A stretch of 64,000 bases of DNA, taken from NCBI GenBank assembly GCA_947498505.1, contig CANMKG010000003.1, forward strand, positions 554,865-618,864. Reading direction: 5' to 3'. The notes below the pieces were generated by a model. It searched no databases, was not told the DNA's origin, and saw only the letters and a list, made by a program, of their open reading frames with translations. The position numbers and the translations under genes are program-made. This document shows positions 17,619 to 25,813 of the stretch, in pieces (within the stretch, counting starts at the first letter, position 1; each line of letters opens with the position of its first letter). This stretch comes from an uncultured Maribacter sp. (GTDB lineage Bacteria; Bacteroidota; Bacteroidia; Flavobacteriales; Flavobacteriaceae).

Positions 17619-18614
17619 TCAGTTGTTTTTACATTCGCAAATGGCAGAAGCCCAATTCATTTGAAATCCAATTTTTTTTGCGTTTGGTTCTGCAAAAGCC
17701 AATGCAGTAGAAGCTTTAGCATTTTTTTCTTTGAATCGTAGAAAGAAAAAATCGGAGTCTTCTAATGGGTAATAAGGATATTGCTTGTTACGCAATTGTA
17801 TAAAATAGGTTTTACCATCTACTGGGTTTTCCAGATATACAATACCGCCTTGGTCATGTACTAGTAGGTTTTTATAGTTTGTATCTTTTTCGCTAGGTAA
17901 GTAATAGGCTTTTTCATAAAAGGAAACATCACAAGAATAAAAATTTACCTTACGCATTTTGTGTGGGTCGTTATTGGGGTGGCCTTTAAAAAAGGAATCA
18001 TCACTTACTAAAAAAGTACGATCTACTCTCCAATATTGAGTTTCAGATACGGTAACGTCGTGTACAGAGTATCTTTTTTCGTCTCCTTTTCCAAATTGAC
18101 AAGCTTTATTTACCATGCTTCCATGATATTGATCACCTACACGTTGAAAAATAACGTCACAACCGTCTAAACCAAATAATGATTCTTTTGAAATATTGGT
18201 AATCATTTGTTCGTGGGTGTCGGAATTTAGACGATATTTTTCTGCATTTTTTAGAAAGTAAAGTTTCATTGCAATACCTGGTTTATTGACTAAACTTTCA
18301 AATGAAACAATACGTTGACGCCCTACATTAGAAGGGTCATCATTGATATATTCTTCGATGTAAAAAACGTATTTACCAATACTATCGGCTTGTATTCTTT
18401 TGTGAATAGTGTGGATGCGATCATGTTTTTCTTCAGGTTTCCCCCACCAGTCACTACGTGCCTCAACCCAAAGTTGTTCGTCATTATCAAACTCACCTTC
18501 AAACCAATTAGATAAAACCTGGAGGTCTCTAATGTTAGGGTCCGAAATATTGGTTTTCCCGTAACTTAAAAAAAGAGGAGCAATCAATACTATAAGAGCG
18601 AAAGTTGTTTTCAT
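17619..18614 (-). CDS. Exported CpcT/CpeT-family protein
   Basis: A 331-residue secreted protein with a Sec signal peptide ending near SYGK. The mature half, from LSNWFEGEFDNDEQLW, through FYIEEYINDDPSNVGRQR, to GCDVIFQRVGDQYHGSM and KACQFG, parallels the CpeT pattern seen in the protein at 2087-2809. The C-terminal 100 residues (around KVNFYSCDVSFYEK to the end) are an extension not present there. In cyanobacteria the family attaches bilins; here it may bind a ligand for the neighbouring oxidases. Two Cys-rich segments near the C terminus are notable. Confidence 0.75.
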   Translation of the reverse strand: MKTTFALIVLIAPLFLSYGKTNISDPNIRDLQVLSNWFEGEFDNDEQLWVEARSDWWGKPEEKHDRIHTIHKRIQADSIGKYVFYIEEYINDDPSNVGRQRIVSFESLVNKPGIAMKLYFLKNAEKYRLNSDTHEQMITNISKESLFGLDGCDVIFQRVGDQYHGSMVNKACQFGKGDEKRYSVHDVTVSETQYWRVDRTFLVSDDSFFKGHPNNDPHKMRKVNFYSCDVSFYEKAYYLPSEKDTNYKNLLVHDQGGIVYLENPVDGKTYFIQLRNKQYPYYPLEDSDFFFLRFKEKNAKASTALAFAEPNAKKIGFQMNWASAICECKNN

Positions 18615-18624
18615 TTTACATGAA

Positions 18625-20130
18625 TTAGATGTTAAGAATAATGTCTAAAGCAGCGCGTTCTCCAGATTCAAAAGCACCCTCCATTCCACGTTCCATTATT
18701 GCCGTATGTTCGCCACAGAAATGAATGTTACCATGATTGTTGCGCATATGGTTAGCGAATTTTTTAACTTGACCTGGCTGCCAGTATACCCAATCACCAG
18801 CACCATGAATATCACGTTCGCAGGACTGAATCATTAAACGTTTTAATGTACCTTTAGTAGAAGGGCGTATTTCGGCAAGTTTTTGTTCTACGTAGTTAAA
18901 AACCTGTTCATCCGTCATTAATCTAAACTTCAAGGATTCTGGACCATTTATAAAAGCTAAACCAGCATATGGGTCTCCTTTTTCACGTTTGCTACGTACT
19001 GCGAAACGTTCTAAAGGACCATCAGTCCACATATTTGGCTCCATACCATCCTTTTCCCAGAAAGGTTCGTTAATGATAAAATGAGCCTGAACAGAAAGCC
19101 CGTAATCCATGGTATTGATAGCGTCTTTGGTAATGCCTGTGATGTAAGGTTCAAAAGTTACGTTTCGTAATACTGTTATAGGAATACTGCACACTACATG
19201 TTTTGCTTTGTATTCACTTCCATCAGCACAGCTTACCTGCACAATTCCATTTTCTTCCTTAAAACCAACTACTGTTCTGCCTAATTGTACTTCGTTTTTC
19301 ATGCTTTGTGCCATTGCTTCAGGTAAAAGTGAGTTTCCACCTTTAATCATTTTCCAGCCGGTTCCATCAGGAAAACTCAGTTTACCAGAACTAAAGTTCA
19401 TTACATGGTAGCGTCGCAGTTCGTTCATTGCAGAAGTATTTGGCATACCTCCGGCGTGAATTACAACATTCATTAGCTTTATAGTTTCTTCACTAACACC
19501 TTTAGACCTTAAGTATTGGTCATGTGGAATATCGTATTTATGAAATTCCGGTCTTAACCAAGCATCAAGCGGTTGTCCTTCTAAAGGGTTATCACGATGC
19601 GAAATGGTAGATAAATATTTATGTGGTAATAATTTTCTATCGTCACCTTCAAGAGGGTTAAGTTTGTGTGACTCCCAATTTTCTGCTGTAATATATTCAC
19701 CTTGAATATTGTATAACCATGGCCTGTTTGCACCACCGCCAACATCGGGATTATGCATTTCTAGACCTAGTTTATGTACTGTGTTAATCATACGAGCGTA
19801 GTTGGCTCCAATGTATTCCCCTGCAGCTTCGGGTTTCCCAGGTACATCATTTAAGGTATATACTCTTCCTCCAAGACGATTACGACCTTCAATAACCTGA
19901 ACATCCATTCCCTGTTCTTCTAATAGCATTGCTGCATGTAATCCAGAAAGCCCCGCACCAACTACGATTACATCATGCGTAGATTTAGCTGGTTTATTTT
20001 TTATGTGAACTGCGGGAGCCTCAGCAGTCGATTTTTTTTTGTCCGTACCAAGAGAGCAACTAGCAGGAATAATTAAACCAGCAGATGCACCTGCAATACC
20101 TTTAATGAATTTCCTTCTGTTAGTTTTCAT
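18625..20130 (-). CDS. Tat-exported FAD amine oxidase (flavin monoamine oxidase-like) lipoprotein
   Basis: The start is placed at 20130 because the protein then begins with a Tat motif (NRRKFIKGIAG) and a lipobox-like PASC; an upstream ATG would only add 45 unrelated residues overlapping the cytochrome gene. The dinucleotide-binding motif is DVIVVGAGLSGLHAA followed by LGGRVYT, and the end carries IHFCGEHTAIMERGMEGAFESGERAA. It resembles the 15179-16678 protein closely in order of motifs and is a paralogue. It sits 17 bases after the cytochrome c gene, making a dehydrogenase-like electron path to cytochrome c possible. Confidence 0.88.
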   Translation of the reverse strand: MKTNRRKFIKGIAGASAGLIIPASCSLGTDKKKSTAEAPAVHIKNKPAKSTHDVIVVGAGLSGLHAAMLLEEQGMDVQVIEGRNRLGGRVYTLNDVPGKPEAAGEYIGANYARMINTVHKLGLEMHNPDVGGGANRPWLYNIQGEYITAENWESHKLNPLEGDDRKLLPHKYLSTISHRDNPLEGQPLDAWLRPEFHKYDIPHDQYLRSKGVSEETIKLMNVVIHAGGMPNTSAMNELRRYHVMNFSSGKLSFPDGTGWKMIKGGNSLLPEAMAQSMKNEVQLGRTVVGFKEENGIVQVSCADGSEYKAKHVVCSIPITVLRNVTFEPYITGITKDAINTMDYGLSVQAHFIINEPFWEKDGMEPNMWTDGPLERFAVRSKREKGDPYAGLAFINGPESLKFRLMTDEQVFNYVEQKLAEIRPSTKGTLKRLMIQSCERDIHGAGDWVYWQPGQVKKFANHMRNNHGNIHFCGEHTAIMERGMEGAFESGERAALDIILNI

Positions 20131-20147
20131 ATGAGTCTGATGATTAA

Positions 20148-20654
20148 TTATTCCGTTGTAACCTCCTTTAAATACGCTATTAAAGCATCTTGTTGTTCTT
20201 TCTTTTTCACCCCAACGAAAGCCATTTTTGTTCCAGGAACGTAACTTGCAGGATTCTCTAACCATTCTCGAAGAGTTTCTTCGCTCCAGATTATCCCTTT
20301 ATTTTTTAAATCATCAGAGTATACAAAACCTTCTTTTGTACCAGCTTTTTTTCCAAAAAAACCATTAAGGTTTGGTCCTACTTTATGTGCCTCTCCTTTT
20401 ACTACATTATGGCAAGCAGCACACAATAGAAATACCCTTCTCCCTAATTTGTTTTCAGATTGCGGAATTGTGGCGACAGTTGTTGGAGCTTTTGACTTTT
20501 CTTCAGTGTTTTTCCTGATTTTGAACGTTGTTTTCTCTTGACTTTCTTTTTTACTTGTTTTATCCCCACATGAAACAAGCATATTAAGAGATAATAATAG
20601 GCTTACAAGAAGAAAAAGAGTCTTAGTTTGCTGAAGTTTAATTACTTTACTCAT
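20148..20654 (-). CDS. Class I c-type cytochrome lipoprotein
   Basis: A 168-residue cytochrome c with lipobox VSC at Cys29, followed by a charged linker (residues 30-65). The heme motif is CAACH (Cys78, Cys81, His82), and the distal Met is in GTKMAFVGVKK. The fold matches small class I cytochromes (GPNLNGFFGKKAG). It is the first gene of the minus operon, so it is likely to be transcribed with the amine oxidases; electron acceptance from them, or from a periplasmic dehydrogenase, is inferred. Confidence 0.92.
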   Translation of the reverse strand: MSKVIKLQQTKTLFLLVSLLLSLNMLVSCGDKTSKKESQEKTTFKIRKNTEEKSKAPTTVATIPQSENKLGRRVFLLCAACHNVVKGEAHKVGPNLNGFFGKKAGTKEGFVYSDDLKNKGIIWSEETLREWLENPASYVPGTKMAFVGVKKKEQQDALIAYLKEVTTE

Positions 20655-20773
20655 GCTTTTTGATTATTAGGCAATGATTAAATTTATTAATAGTTAATAA
20701 AGTTAACTATTTTTTTTAAATAACTGTGAATAATATCTTAAAAGTGTAAATGATTGTTATTAAGTAGATAAGG
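20655..20773 (-). promoter_or_regulatory. Intergenic promoter region with shared 25-bp element and inverted repeat
   Basis: The 119-bp gap before the cytochrome gene is very AT-rich. Minus strand 20701-20677 carries a 25-bp element beginning TTTATTAACTATTAAT, 22 bp upstream of the ATG. Nearly the same element, in the same orientation to its gene, lies at 22257-22281 before the MDR reductase gene (23 of 25 bases identical by eye). An inverted repeat with AATAGTTAA arms surrounds 20688-20710. A common regulator is suggested; AT-richness makes chance possible. Confidence 0.45.
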
Positions 20774-22234
20774 TTAGTATTTGGAGGATGCTGTATTTAG
20801 AAGGTTCTCTAAATTTTTCTTGCTATATACCTTACCTTGTTTGATTACTGTGTTAATGTGAGTTGTATTTTTAATATCCTCTAAAGGGTTATCATTTAAA
20901 ATGATTAAATCTGCCCACATTCCTTTTTTTATTAAGCCTAATTCGTTTTGAAGGTTAAAATATATTGCTGGGTTTATAGTTGCCGTTTTAAGTGCTTCTA
21001 TGGGAGATAGTCCCGCTTTTACCAGGGCAGCTAGTTCTTCGTGTAAACTTAAACCTGGTATTAAGTAAGCAATAGGAGTGTCCGTACCAGCCATAATAGG
21101 AATACCCGCTTGATGAATTTTATTTACCATATTATAATGCCAGGTGTCATATTTTTTTCTAAACTCAGTAACTGGATAATTTAGGAGTGCTTTTGAGCGC
21201 TTGCTCCAATATGTACCAATAGAATCTGGTAAAAATCGATAGTTTTTTTGGTATTCTTCGTTAGCATAATACTTTCCGGTAAAAAAAGTGTTTAAGGCTA
21301 AAGTAGGTACTTGCCAGGTATTATTTTTTTTCAGGACTTCAAGTATTTTACTTGCCTTAGTATCATCATAATTTTTAATGGCGATTTCTTGTTGAGCCCT
21401 ATGGATAGAAAGTCTTAACGCACTACCTTGCTTTGTTTTACTTTGGCGTAGTATTTTTTTACGCTCTAACAATAATGTTTCCGCATTGGATGCACAGGAT
21501 AAATCCAGATTTCTTAAGTGTTCTATGCTATGCAGTCCTGCATTTGAAGCGCTTATTACATCCATACTTAAAGGAATATGACCAGTTACTTTAAGACCTT
21601 TTTTATTCGCAATGTTTATGATATGAACAAACTGTTCTGGACTTAACATTTCATATGCTTTTAAAAAATCTATCCCTTTATTTTCAAGAAAATTTATTTG
21701 TTTGGTTATGCTGTCTAAGGTGTTTAGTTCTACGGAAAGGTTTGGATAATTTTTGCTACTACCGTTATATATGTTAGGCACTCCATCTAAGAGTGGTCCA
21801 GCCATGAATATTCGTGGAGCGTTCTGAGGTTGAGCAATGGCTTTGTCTTTCCATTTTTTTACAATATTAACATCACCACCAGTATCTCTTACACTAGTAA
21901 TACCGTAGGCTATAAAAAGATTGGACATTATAGGAGTAAGTTCTTGGGTATGGGTATAATGTACATGGGTGTCCCAAAGACCCGGAATTAAGAACTTGTT
22001 TGTACCGTTAATAATGTTGTTGTTTTTGGATAACGTTACCTCTTTCGAATTAAAAATCTTTAGAATTTTCTCGTCTTTTATTACAACGCTCTGGTTGTTT
22101 TTTAGGCCATCTATAGGGTCAATAGTTGAAATATTTTCGATGCAAATGGCATTTTCAAAAATTACCTCATCTGTTTTGCATGCGGTTAGTAAAATTAGAG
22201 TAGTTAGAAATATACACCTATAGGAATTAGCCAT
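20774..22234 (-). CDS. Amidohydrolase family lipoprotein
   Basis: A 486-residue metal-dependent hydrolase with a lipoprotein signal (lipobox LTAC). Metal ligands are visible: HVH in GLWDTHVHYTH, a candidate Lys in FLKAYE, His in TGHIPLS and IEHLRN, and Asp in MAGTDTP. The C-terminal small domain (IKKGMWADLIILNDNPLEDI) closes the composite β-sandwich. Such enzymes cleave amide, C-N or C-Cl bonds in cyclic substrates (imidazolonepropionase, dihydroorotase, prolidase-like types). It lies between the cytochrome operon and the divergent MDR reductase, in a cluster of C-N chemistry, so hydrolysis of a pathway intermediate is plausible. Confidence 0.85.
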   Translation of the reverse strand: MANSYRCIFLTTLILLTACKTDEVIFENAICIENISTIDPIDGLKNNQSVVIKDEKILKIFNSKEVTLSKNNNIINGTNKFLIPGLWDTHVHYTHTQELTPIMSNLFIAYGITSVRDTGGDVNIVKKWKDKAIAQPQNAPRIFMAGPLLDGVPNIYNGSSKNYPNLSVELNTLDSITKQINFLENKGIDFLKAYEMLSPEQFVHIINIANKKGLKVTGHIPLSMDVISASNAGLHSIEHLRNLDLSCASNAETLLLERKKILRQSKTKQGSALRLSIHRAQQEIAIKNYDDTKASKILEVLKKNNTWQVPTLALNTFFTGKYYANEEYQKNYRFLPDSIGTYWSKRSKALLNYPVTEFRKKYDTWHYNMVNKIHQAGIPIMAGTDTPIAYLIPGLSLHEELAALVKAGLSPIEALKTATINPAIYFNLQNELGLIKKGMWADLIILNDNPLEDIKNTTHINTVIKQGKVYSKKNLENLLNTASSKY

Positions 22235-22256
22235 TATCTTGCTTATAATAATTAAT

Positions 22257-22281
22257 TTTATTAACTATTAATATAATTAAT
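22257..22281 (+). promoter_or_regulatory. 25-bp AT-rich element upstream of the MDR reductase
   Basis: This element starts TTTATTAACTATTAAT and is 23/25 identical by eye to the sequence at 20701-20677 (minus strand). It is 29 bp upstream of the ATG at 22311 and 22 bp from the start of the divergent amidohydrolase gene. The shared sequence and orientation suggest a common activator or promoter, with the caveat that both are low complexity. Confidence 0.4.
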
Positions 22282-22310
22282 TATATTGGAGTAGGCAAAA
22301 ACTCAACATC

Positions 22311-23324
22311 ATGAAGAATAAACAATTGGTTTTAGCATCCCGTCCAGAAAAATTTATTACCCCGTCAAACTTTAAAATGCAAATTGTGGATTTACCCGTT
22401 TTGCAGAAAGGAGAGTTTTTAATAAAAGTACTGTACTTATCAGTAGCTCCAGTGATGAAATTTTATATGTTAGATGGAGCCGGAATTGAAGCGCCTTTGC
22501 AAATTGGAGATTTAATGCGGGGTAGAGGCGTTGGTGAAGTTATTGAAAGCAAGCACCCAGAATTTAATGTAGGAGATATTGTTCAAGGCAAATGTGGTTG
22601 GCAACAGTATGTTATATGCGATGGCGCTCCATACCATATGATGTATAAGGTTAAGCAACGTGTTTTACCATATTCTACAGCTTTAGGAGTTTTGGGAATG
22701 ACAGGGTTTACCTCGTACTTTGGTTTGTACAAAGTTGGAGCTTTACAAAAAGGTGATAATGTTTTGGTTTCCGCAGCAGCTGGTGGTGTAGGTTCTTCGG
22801 TAGGAAGTCTAGCAAAAATAAAAGGGGCAAGAGCAGTTGGATTAGCAAGTACCGATGAAAAATGTAAGTTACTGGTCGAAAAGTTGGGCTATTTTGGTGC
22901 CATTAATTATAAAAGTCAGAATGTTTCAGAACAGATTGATGCTTTTTTTCCAGATGGAATTGATGTGTATTTTGATAACGTAGGTGGAAGTTTATTAGAT
23001 ATTGCATTAACAAAATTAAAAAGATATGCGCGGGTGGTTTGCTGTGGCAGAATTTCTCAATATTTAGACGGTAAAGATGCTGCGGTATATCCGCTTAAAA
23101 ATTGGTATAAAATAGGAGCCACAAGGTCTAAAATGGAAGGTTTTTTTATTTATGATTTTGAACAAGATTTTCCAATCGCAGAAAAAGAAATGTCAGAATG
23201 GATTAAAGCAGGAAAACTTAGTTATCAAGAAGATATTTTGGTTGGACTTGAAAATATGCCCATAGCATTAAACCGATTATTTGAAAAAAAGAATGTGGGG
23301 AAACAGCTAGTGAAAATTAGTTAG
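22311..23324 (+). CDS. NADP-dependent MDR-family oxidoreductase (prostaglandin-reductase/quinone-reductase type)
   Basis: A 337-residue medium-chain dehydrogenase/reductase without zinc ligands. Family hallmarks are the N-terminal GroES-like domain (LMRGRGVGEVIES), the nucleotide-binding loop VSAAAGGVGSSVGSLAK, and VYFDNVGGSLLD before the C-terminal CGRIS. Members reduce enones or quinones with NADPH. It is transcribed away from the amidohydrolase gene and converges with the arsenosugar operon, overlapping the 23317 gene by eight bases. A pathway role is inferred from position and the shared upstream element. Confidence 0.85.
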   Translation: MKNKQLVLASRPEKFITPSNFKMQIVDLPVLQKGEFLIKVLYLSVAPVMKFYMLDGAGIEAPLQIGDLMRGRGVGEVIESKHPEFNVGDIVQGKCGWQQYVICDGAPYHMMYKVKQRVLPYSTALGVLGMTGFTSYFGLYKVGALQKGDNVLVSAAAGGVGSSVGSLAKIKGARAVGLASTDEKCKLLVEKLGYFGAINYKSQNVSEQIDAFFPDGIDVYFDNVGGSLLDIALTKLKRYARVVCCGRISQYLDGKDAAVYPLKNWYKIGATRSKMEGFFIYDFEQDFPIAEKEMSEWIKAGKLSYQEDILVGLENMPIALNRLFEKKNVGKQLVKIS

Positions 23325-24024
23325 CAATTTTTCGCTGGTAGTAGTCATATAATTTGTTAGGGTGTACTCCAAAAAGTTTTTTTAGATGGATAATGCCAAA
23401 ATAAAATTGGAGTTTGTATTTTCCAATGTCATGATACCTTCTAGCTGAGGTTTTAACTTTTTGAGGTAATACGGTAAATTTTTCATTTTTATATATTCTA
23501 CCTATAAATTCATTGTCTTCGTAAATAGTGTATTCCTCATTAAAGCCATTTAGTTTTTTAAATAGTTTTTTTGAAATATATAATGACTGGTCACCACCTC
23601 TGCATACTGCATAATTAAATCTAGAAAACCATGCGAAGAATTTTAGAAATAAACTACTACTGTCAAAATTCATTCTAAAACATCCAGCAAGTTGTTTTTG
23701 TTTAAAAGCATTAAGAATATGCTTATCAAAATATTTTGGAGGAAAGGTATCTACATGTAAAAAGTATAAAATATCGCCAGTGGCTTTTTTAGCGCCAGTA
23801 TTCATTTGTTTAGCTCTACCTTGTTCTGAAGAAACTAAAGTAGCCTTGTAAGATTTGGCTATAACAACAGTTTCGTCTATACTTCCCCCATCTACTACAA
23901 TAACTTCTCTTATATTATCACTTCTATCAATATTGACTTTTAAATACTGAAGCAATTTAGCTATTGTGGCAGCTTCATTTAAAACAGGAATTATTATTGA
24001 TATTTGGGGGCTATTGTTTTTCAT
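23317..24024 (-). CDS. TIGR04283 family arsenosugar-type glycosyltransferase
   Basis: A 235-residue GT-A fold family 2 glycosyltransferase. It opens with ISIIIPVLNEAATI, has VVDGGSIDET, the DXD-like HVDT, and YAVCRGGDQSLYISKKLF, a TIGR04283-type pattern. Families of this type are linked to arsenosugar or related lipid glycosylation. It overlaps the DUF547 gene by 14 bases and ends the minus operon, with its 3' end overlapping the convergent MDR gene by eight bases. Confidence 0.85.
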   Translation of the reverse strand: MKNNSPQISIIIPVLNEAATIAKLLQYLKVNIDRSDNIREVIVVDGGSIDETVVIAKSYKATLVSSEQGRAKQMNTGAKKATGDILYFLHVDTFPPKYFDKHILNAFKQKQLAGCFRMNFDSSSLFLKFFAWFSRFNYAVCRGGDQSLYISKKLFKKLNGFNEEYTIYEDNEFIGRIYKNEKFTVLPQKVKTSARRYHDIGKYKLQFYFGIIHLKKLFGVHPNKLYDYYQRKIAN

Positions 24025-24760
24025 TCAAACTCCAATTATAGTCTAAATAATCTATTTTGATTTTAGATGTTAGCTCTTCGGAAGTGTATGTATTAATATA
24101 AGCTATTAGGGTTTTGTTTTGTGTGAAATCTTTTTTGAACCATTTGAATATTTTAGAGAGCTCAACCTTTTTAGCTGAAATAATGTTTCGTTTAGGATCT
24201 GTAATAAAATCAATAGTTGCTTGTTCTAATTGAGTTTCTAAATTCGCTGCTGTGTAGGCTTCGTTTTTTAGCTTTGGACACGAATACGATGCACAGTTAA
24301 TAGCAAAATGAATACGAGGTTCGTTCATTTTTCTAAGTATTTTATGCTCAATATCACCCAACGATATTTTTTTATCACCAACGGCAATCCATGCATTATC
24401 CCAAGGTTTATTAATGTCTTTAATGCTTTTAACCGGGTAATTATCTATAATTAGTTTTATAGTAGCGGCATTATATAAATTAATAAAATAAGCTAATTTT
24501 TCACTTTTGCTGGTCTTATTAGCAATTGGATTAGTGGTAAGTTTTTTAATGTAGGCTTCTAATAACAGCACATCAGTTTTAAAACCTTTGTAATTTACAT
24601 TTCCAGAATTGTCTACATGTTTTTTTAATAGTGCATCCCAATCGCTATGATTTATTTGCGACTCTACTTTGGCACTCGAAGCAATCCAATCTAGCTTTTT
24701 ATCGCTATTACAGCTTAAAAAGAATAAACAGGAAAACAAAAGTGAAGAAATAAAACTCAT
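24011..24760 (-). CDS. DUF547 family lipoprotein
   Basis: A 249-residue lipoprotein (lipobox FLSC). The DUF547 pattern is seen in FINLYNAATIKLIIDNYPV and in HFAINCASYSCPKL, with the two Cys of the CASYSC motif. Function unknown, although members recur in arsenosugar clusters and with thioredoxin-like proteins. It overlaps the TIGR04283 gene by 14 bases, so both are probably co-translated. Confidence 0.85.
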   Translation of the reverse strand: MSFISSLLFSCLFFLSCNSDKKLDWIASSAKVESQINHSDWDALLKKHVDNSGNVNYKGFKTDVLLLEAYIKKLTTNPIANKTSKSEKLAYFINLYNAATIKLIIDNYPVKSIKDINKPWDNAWIAVGDKKISLGDIEHKILRKMNEPRIHFAINCASYSCPKLKNEAYTAANLETQLEQATIDFITDPKRNIISAKKVELSKIFKWFKKDFTQNKTLIAYINTYTSEELTSKIKIDYLDYNWSLNEKQ

Positions 24761-24847
24761 ACTATGTCATTATTCAATTACCTTATAATTGGACGAATAG
24801 AACCTTTATCTCTTACACTTTGTTTTATAAATATAATTAGGTAGTTA

Positions 24848-25813
24848 TTAGCAGCAACCTCCGCCGTTATAATGCCAGGTACTTTCACTAATATGAATTT
24901 CATCGCTTTCTTTTGCTAATGCCGCGGCAGTTTTGTCGCAAACCGCTAAAGGTTGATTTTGCATTAAAACATGACCTTTATTGTCATCAAAGTATTCTTC
25001 GTCTCCATAATAAATAGCTGTTTTACCAGTAAAAACGCAAGGGCCATCTTCTGGCATTGGGTCTTTTATTGCTGCTATTTCGATAGATTCTATAAAGATT
25101 AACTCATCGGTAGGGTAATGATTTGGTGATAATACACGATACGATTTTCTTGCACGAATTTCTATAGTACCAAAACCAGCATCGGTCAACGCCTTTACAT
25201 ATTCTTTGATAGGAATACTTCCGCTCAAACAAAGTGCACGTAAGCGGTCATCGTTACGTAAAGTATCATTCATGGGCTGCTCGCACGTAGGGTCGCTCAT
25301 TACTAACCTTCCATGAGGTTTTAACACGCGGTACATTTCGGCAATCGCCTTTTTTAAGTCTTCTGCTTTAAAAATATTAAATAGACAGTTTTGGGCAGCC
25401 ACATCAATACTTTCATTCTCAATAGGCAAATTAAGAGCATCACCCTTAACAAGATTTACATATTCACTTTTAAACCAATCATTTTCCTCTTCAGCAATTT
25501 TAAAATTGTTTTTGGAAGCTTCAAGCATTTCATCAACAACATCAACTCCTGTAACCCCTCCTTTTTGTCTTGAAAAATAAGAGAATTGTAACAACTCCAT
25601 TCCGCCTCCAACACCAACGTACAATACCTTAGGGTTGTTTACTAAATCTTGCGCAGAAACCGTACTACCACAACCATAGTTCATTTCTTGCATTATTTTT
25701 GGGATAGAAAGCCCTGGAAACTGCCATATAGGATTAGTCGTGCAACATAAACCAACATCGGGGGTTAAAGCTGCATCTTTATATAAATCGTTTGTTGCTT
25801 CTAAATAACTCAT
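24848..25813 (-). CDS. arsM: Arsenosugar-biosynthesis arsenite methyltransferase (ArsM-type)
   Basis: A 321-residue SAM methyltransferase that methylates arsenite. The N terminus has LCCTTNPIW and MNYGCGSTV with Cys residues of the As-binding type, the SAM motif is VLYVGVGGGMELLQ, and the core includes DVAAQNCLFNIF. The C terminus ends HYNGGGCC, a Cys pair typical of this subgroup. It overlaps the PNP gene by four bases (ATGA). Product of the cluster is expected to be a methylated arsenical that is then attached to a sugar. Confidence 0.9.
   Translation of the reverse strand: MSYLEATNDLYKDAALTPDVGLCCTTNPIWQFPGLSIPKIMQEMNYGCGSTVSAQDLVNNPKVLYVGVGGGMELLQFSYFSRQKGGVTGVDVVDEMLEASKNNFKIAEEENDWFKSEYVNLVKGDALNLPIENESIDVAAQNCLFNIFKAEDLKKAIAEMYRVLKPHGRLVMSDPTCEQPMNDTLRNDDRLRALCLSGSIPIKEYVKALTDAGFGTIEIRARKSYRVLSPNHYPTDELIFIESIEIAAIKDPMPEDGPCVFTGKTAIYYGDEEYFDDNKGHVLMQNQPLAVCDKTAAALAKESDEIHISESTWHYNGGGCC

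Noticed and set aside
20131..20265. Longer N terminus for the 18625 amine oxidase
   Set aside because: The extension overlaps the end of the cytochrome gene and precedes a complete Tat signal; the start at 20130 fits better.
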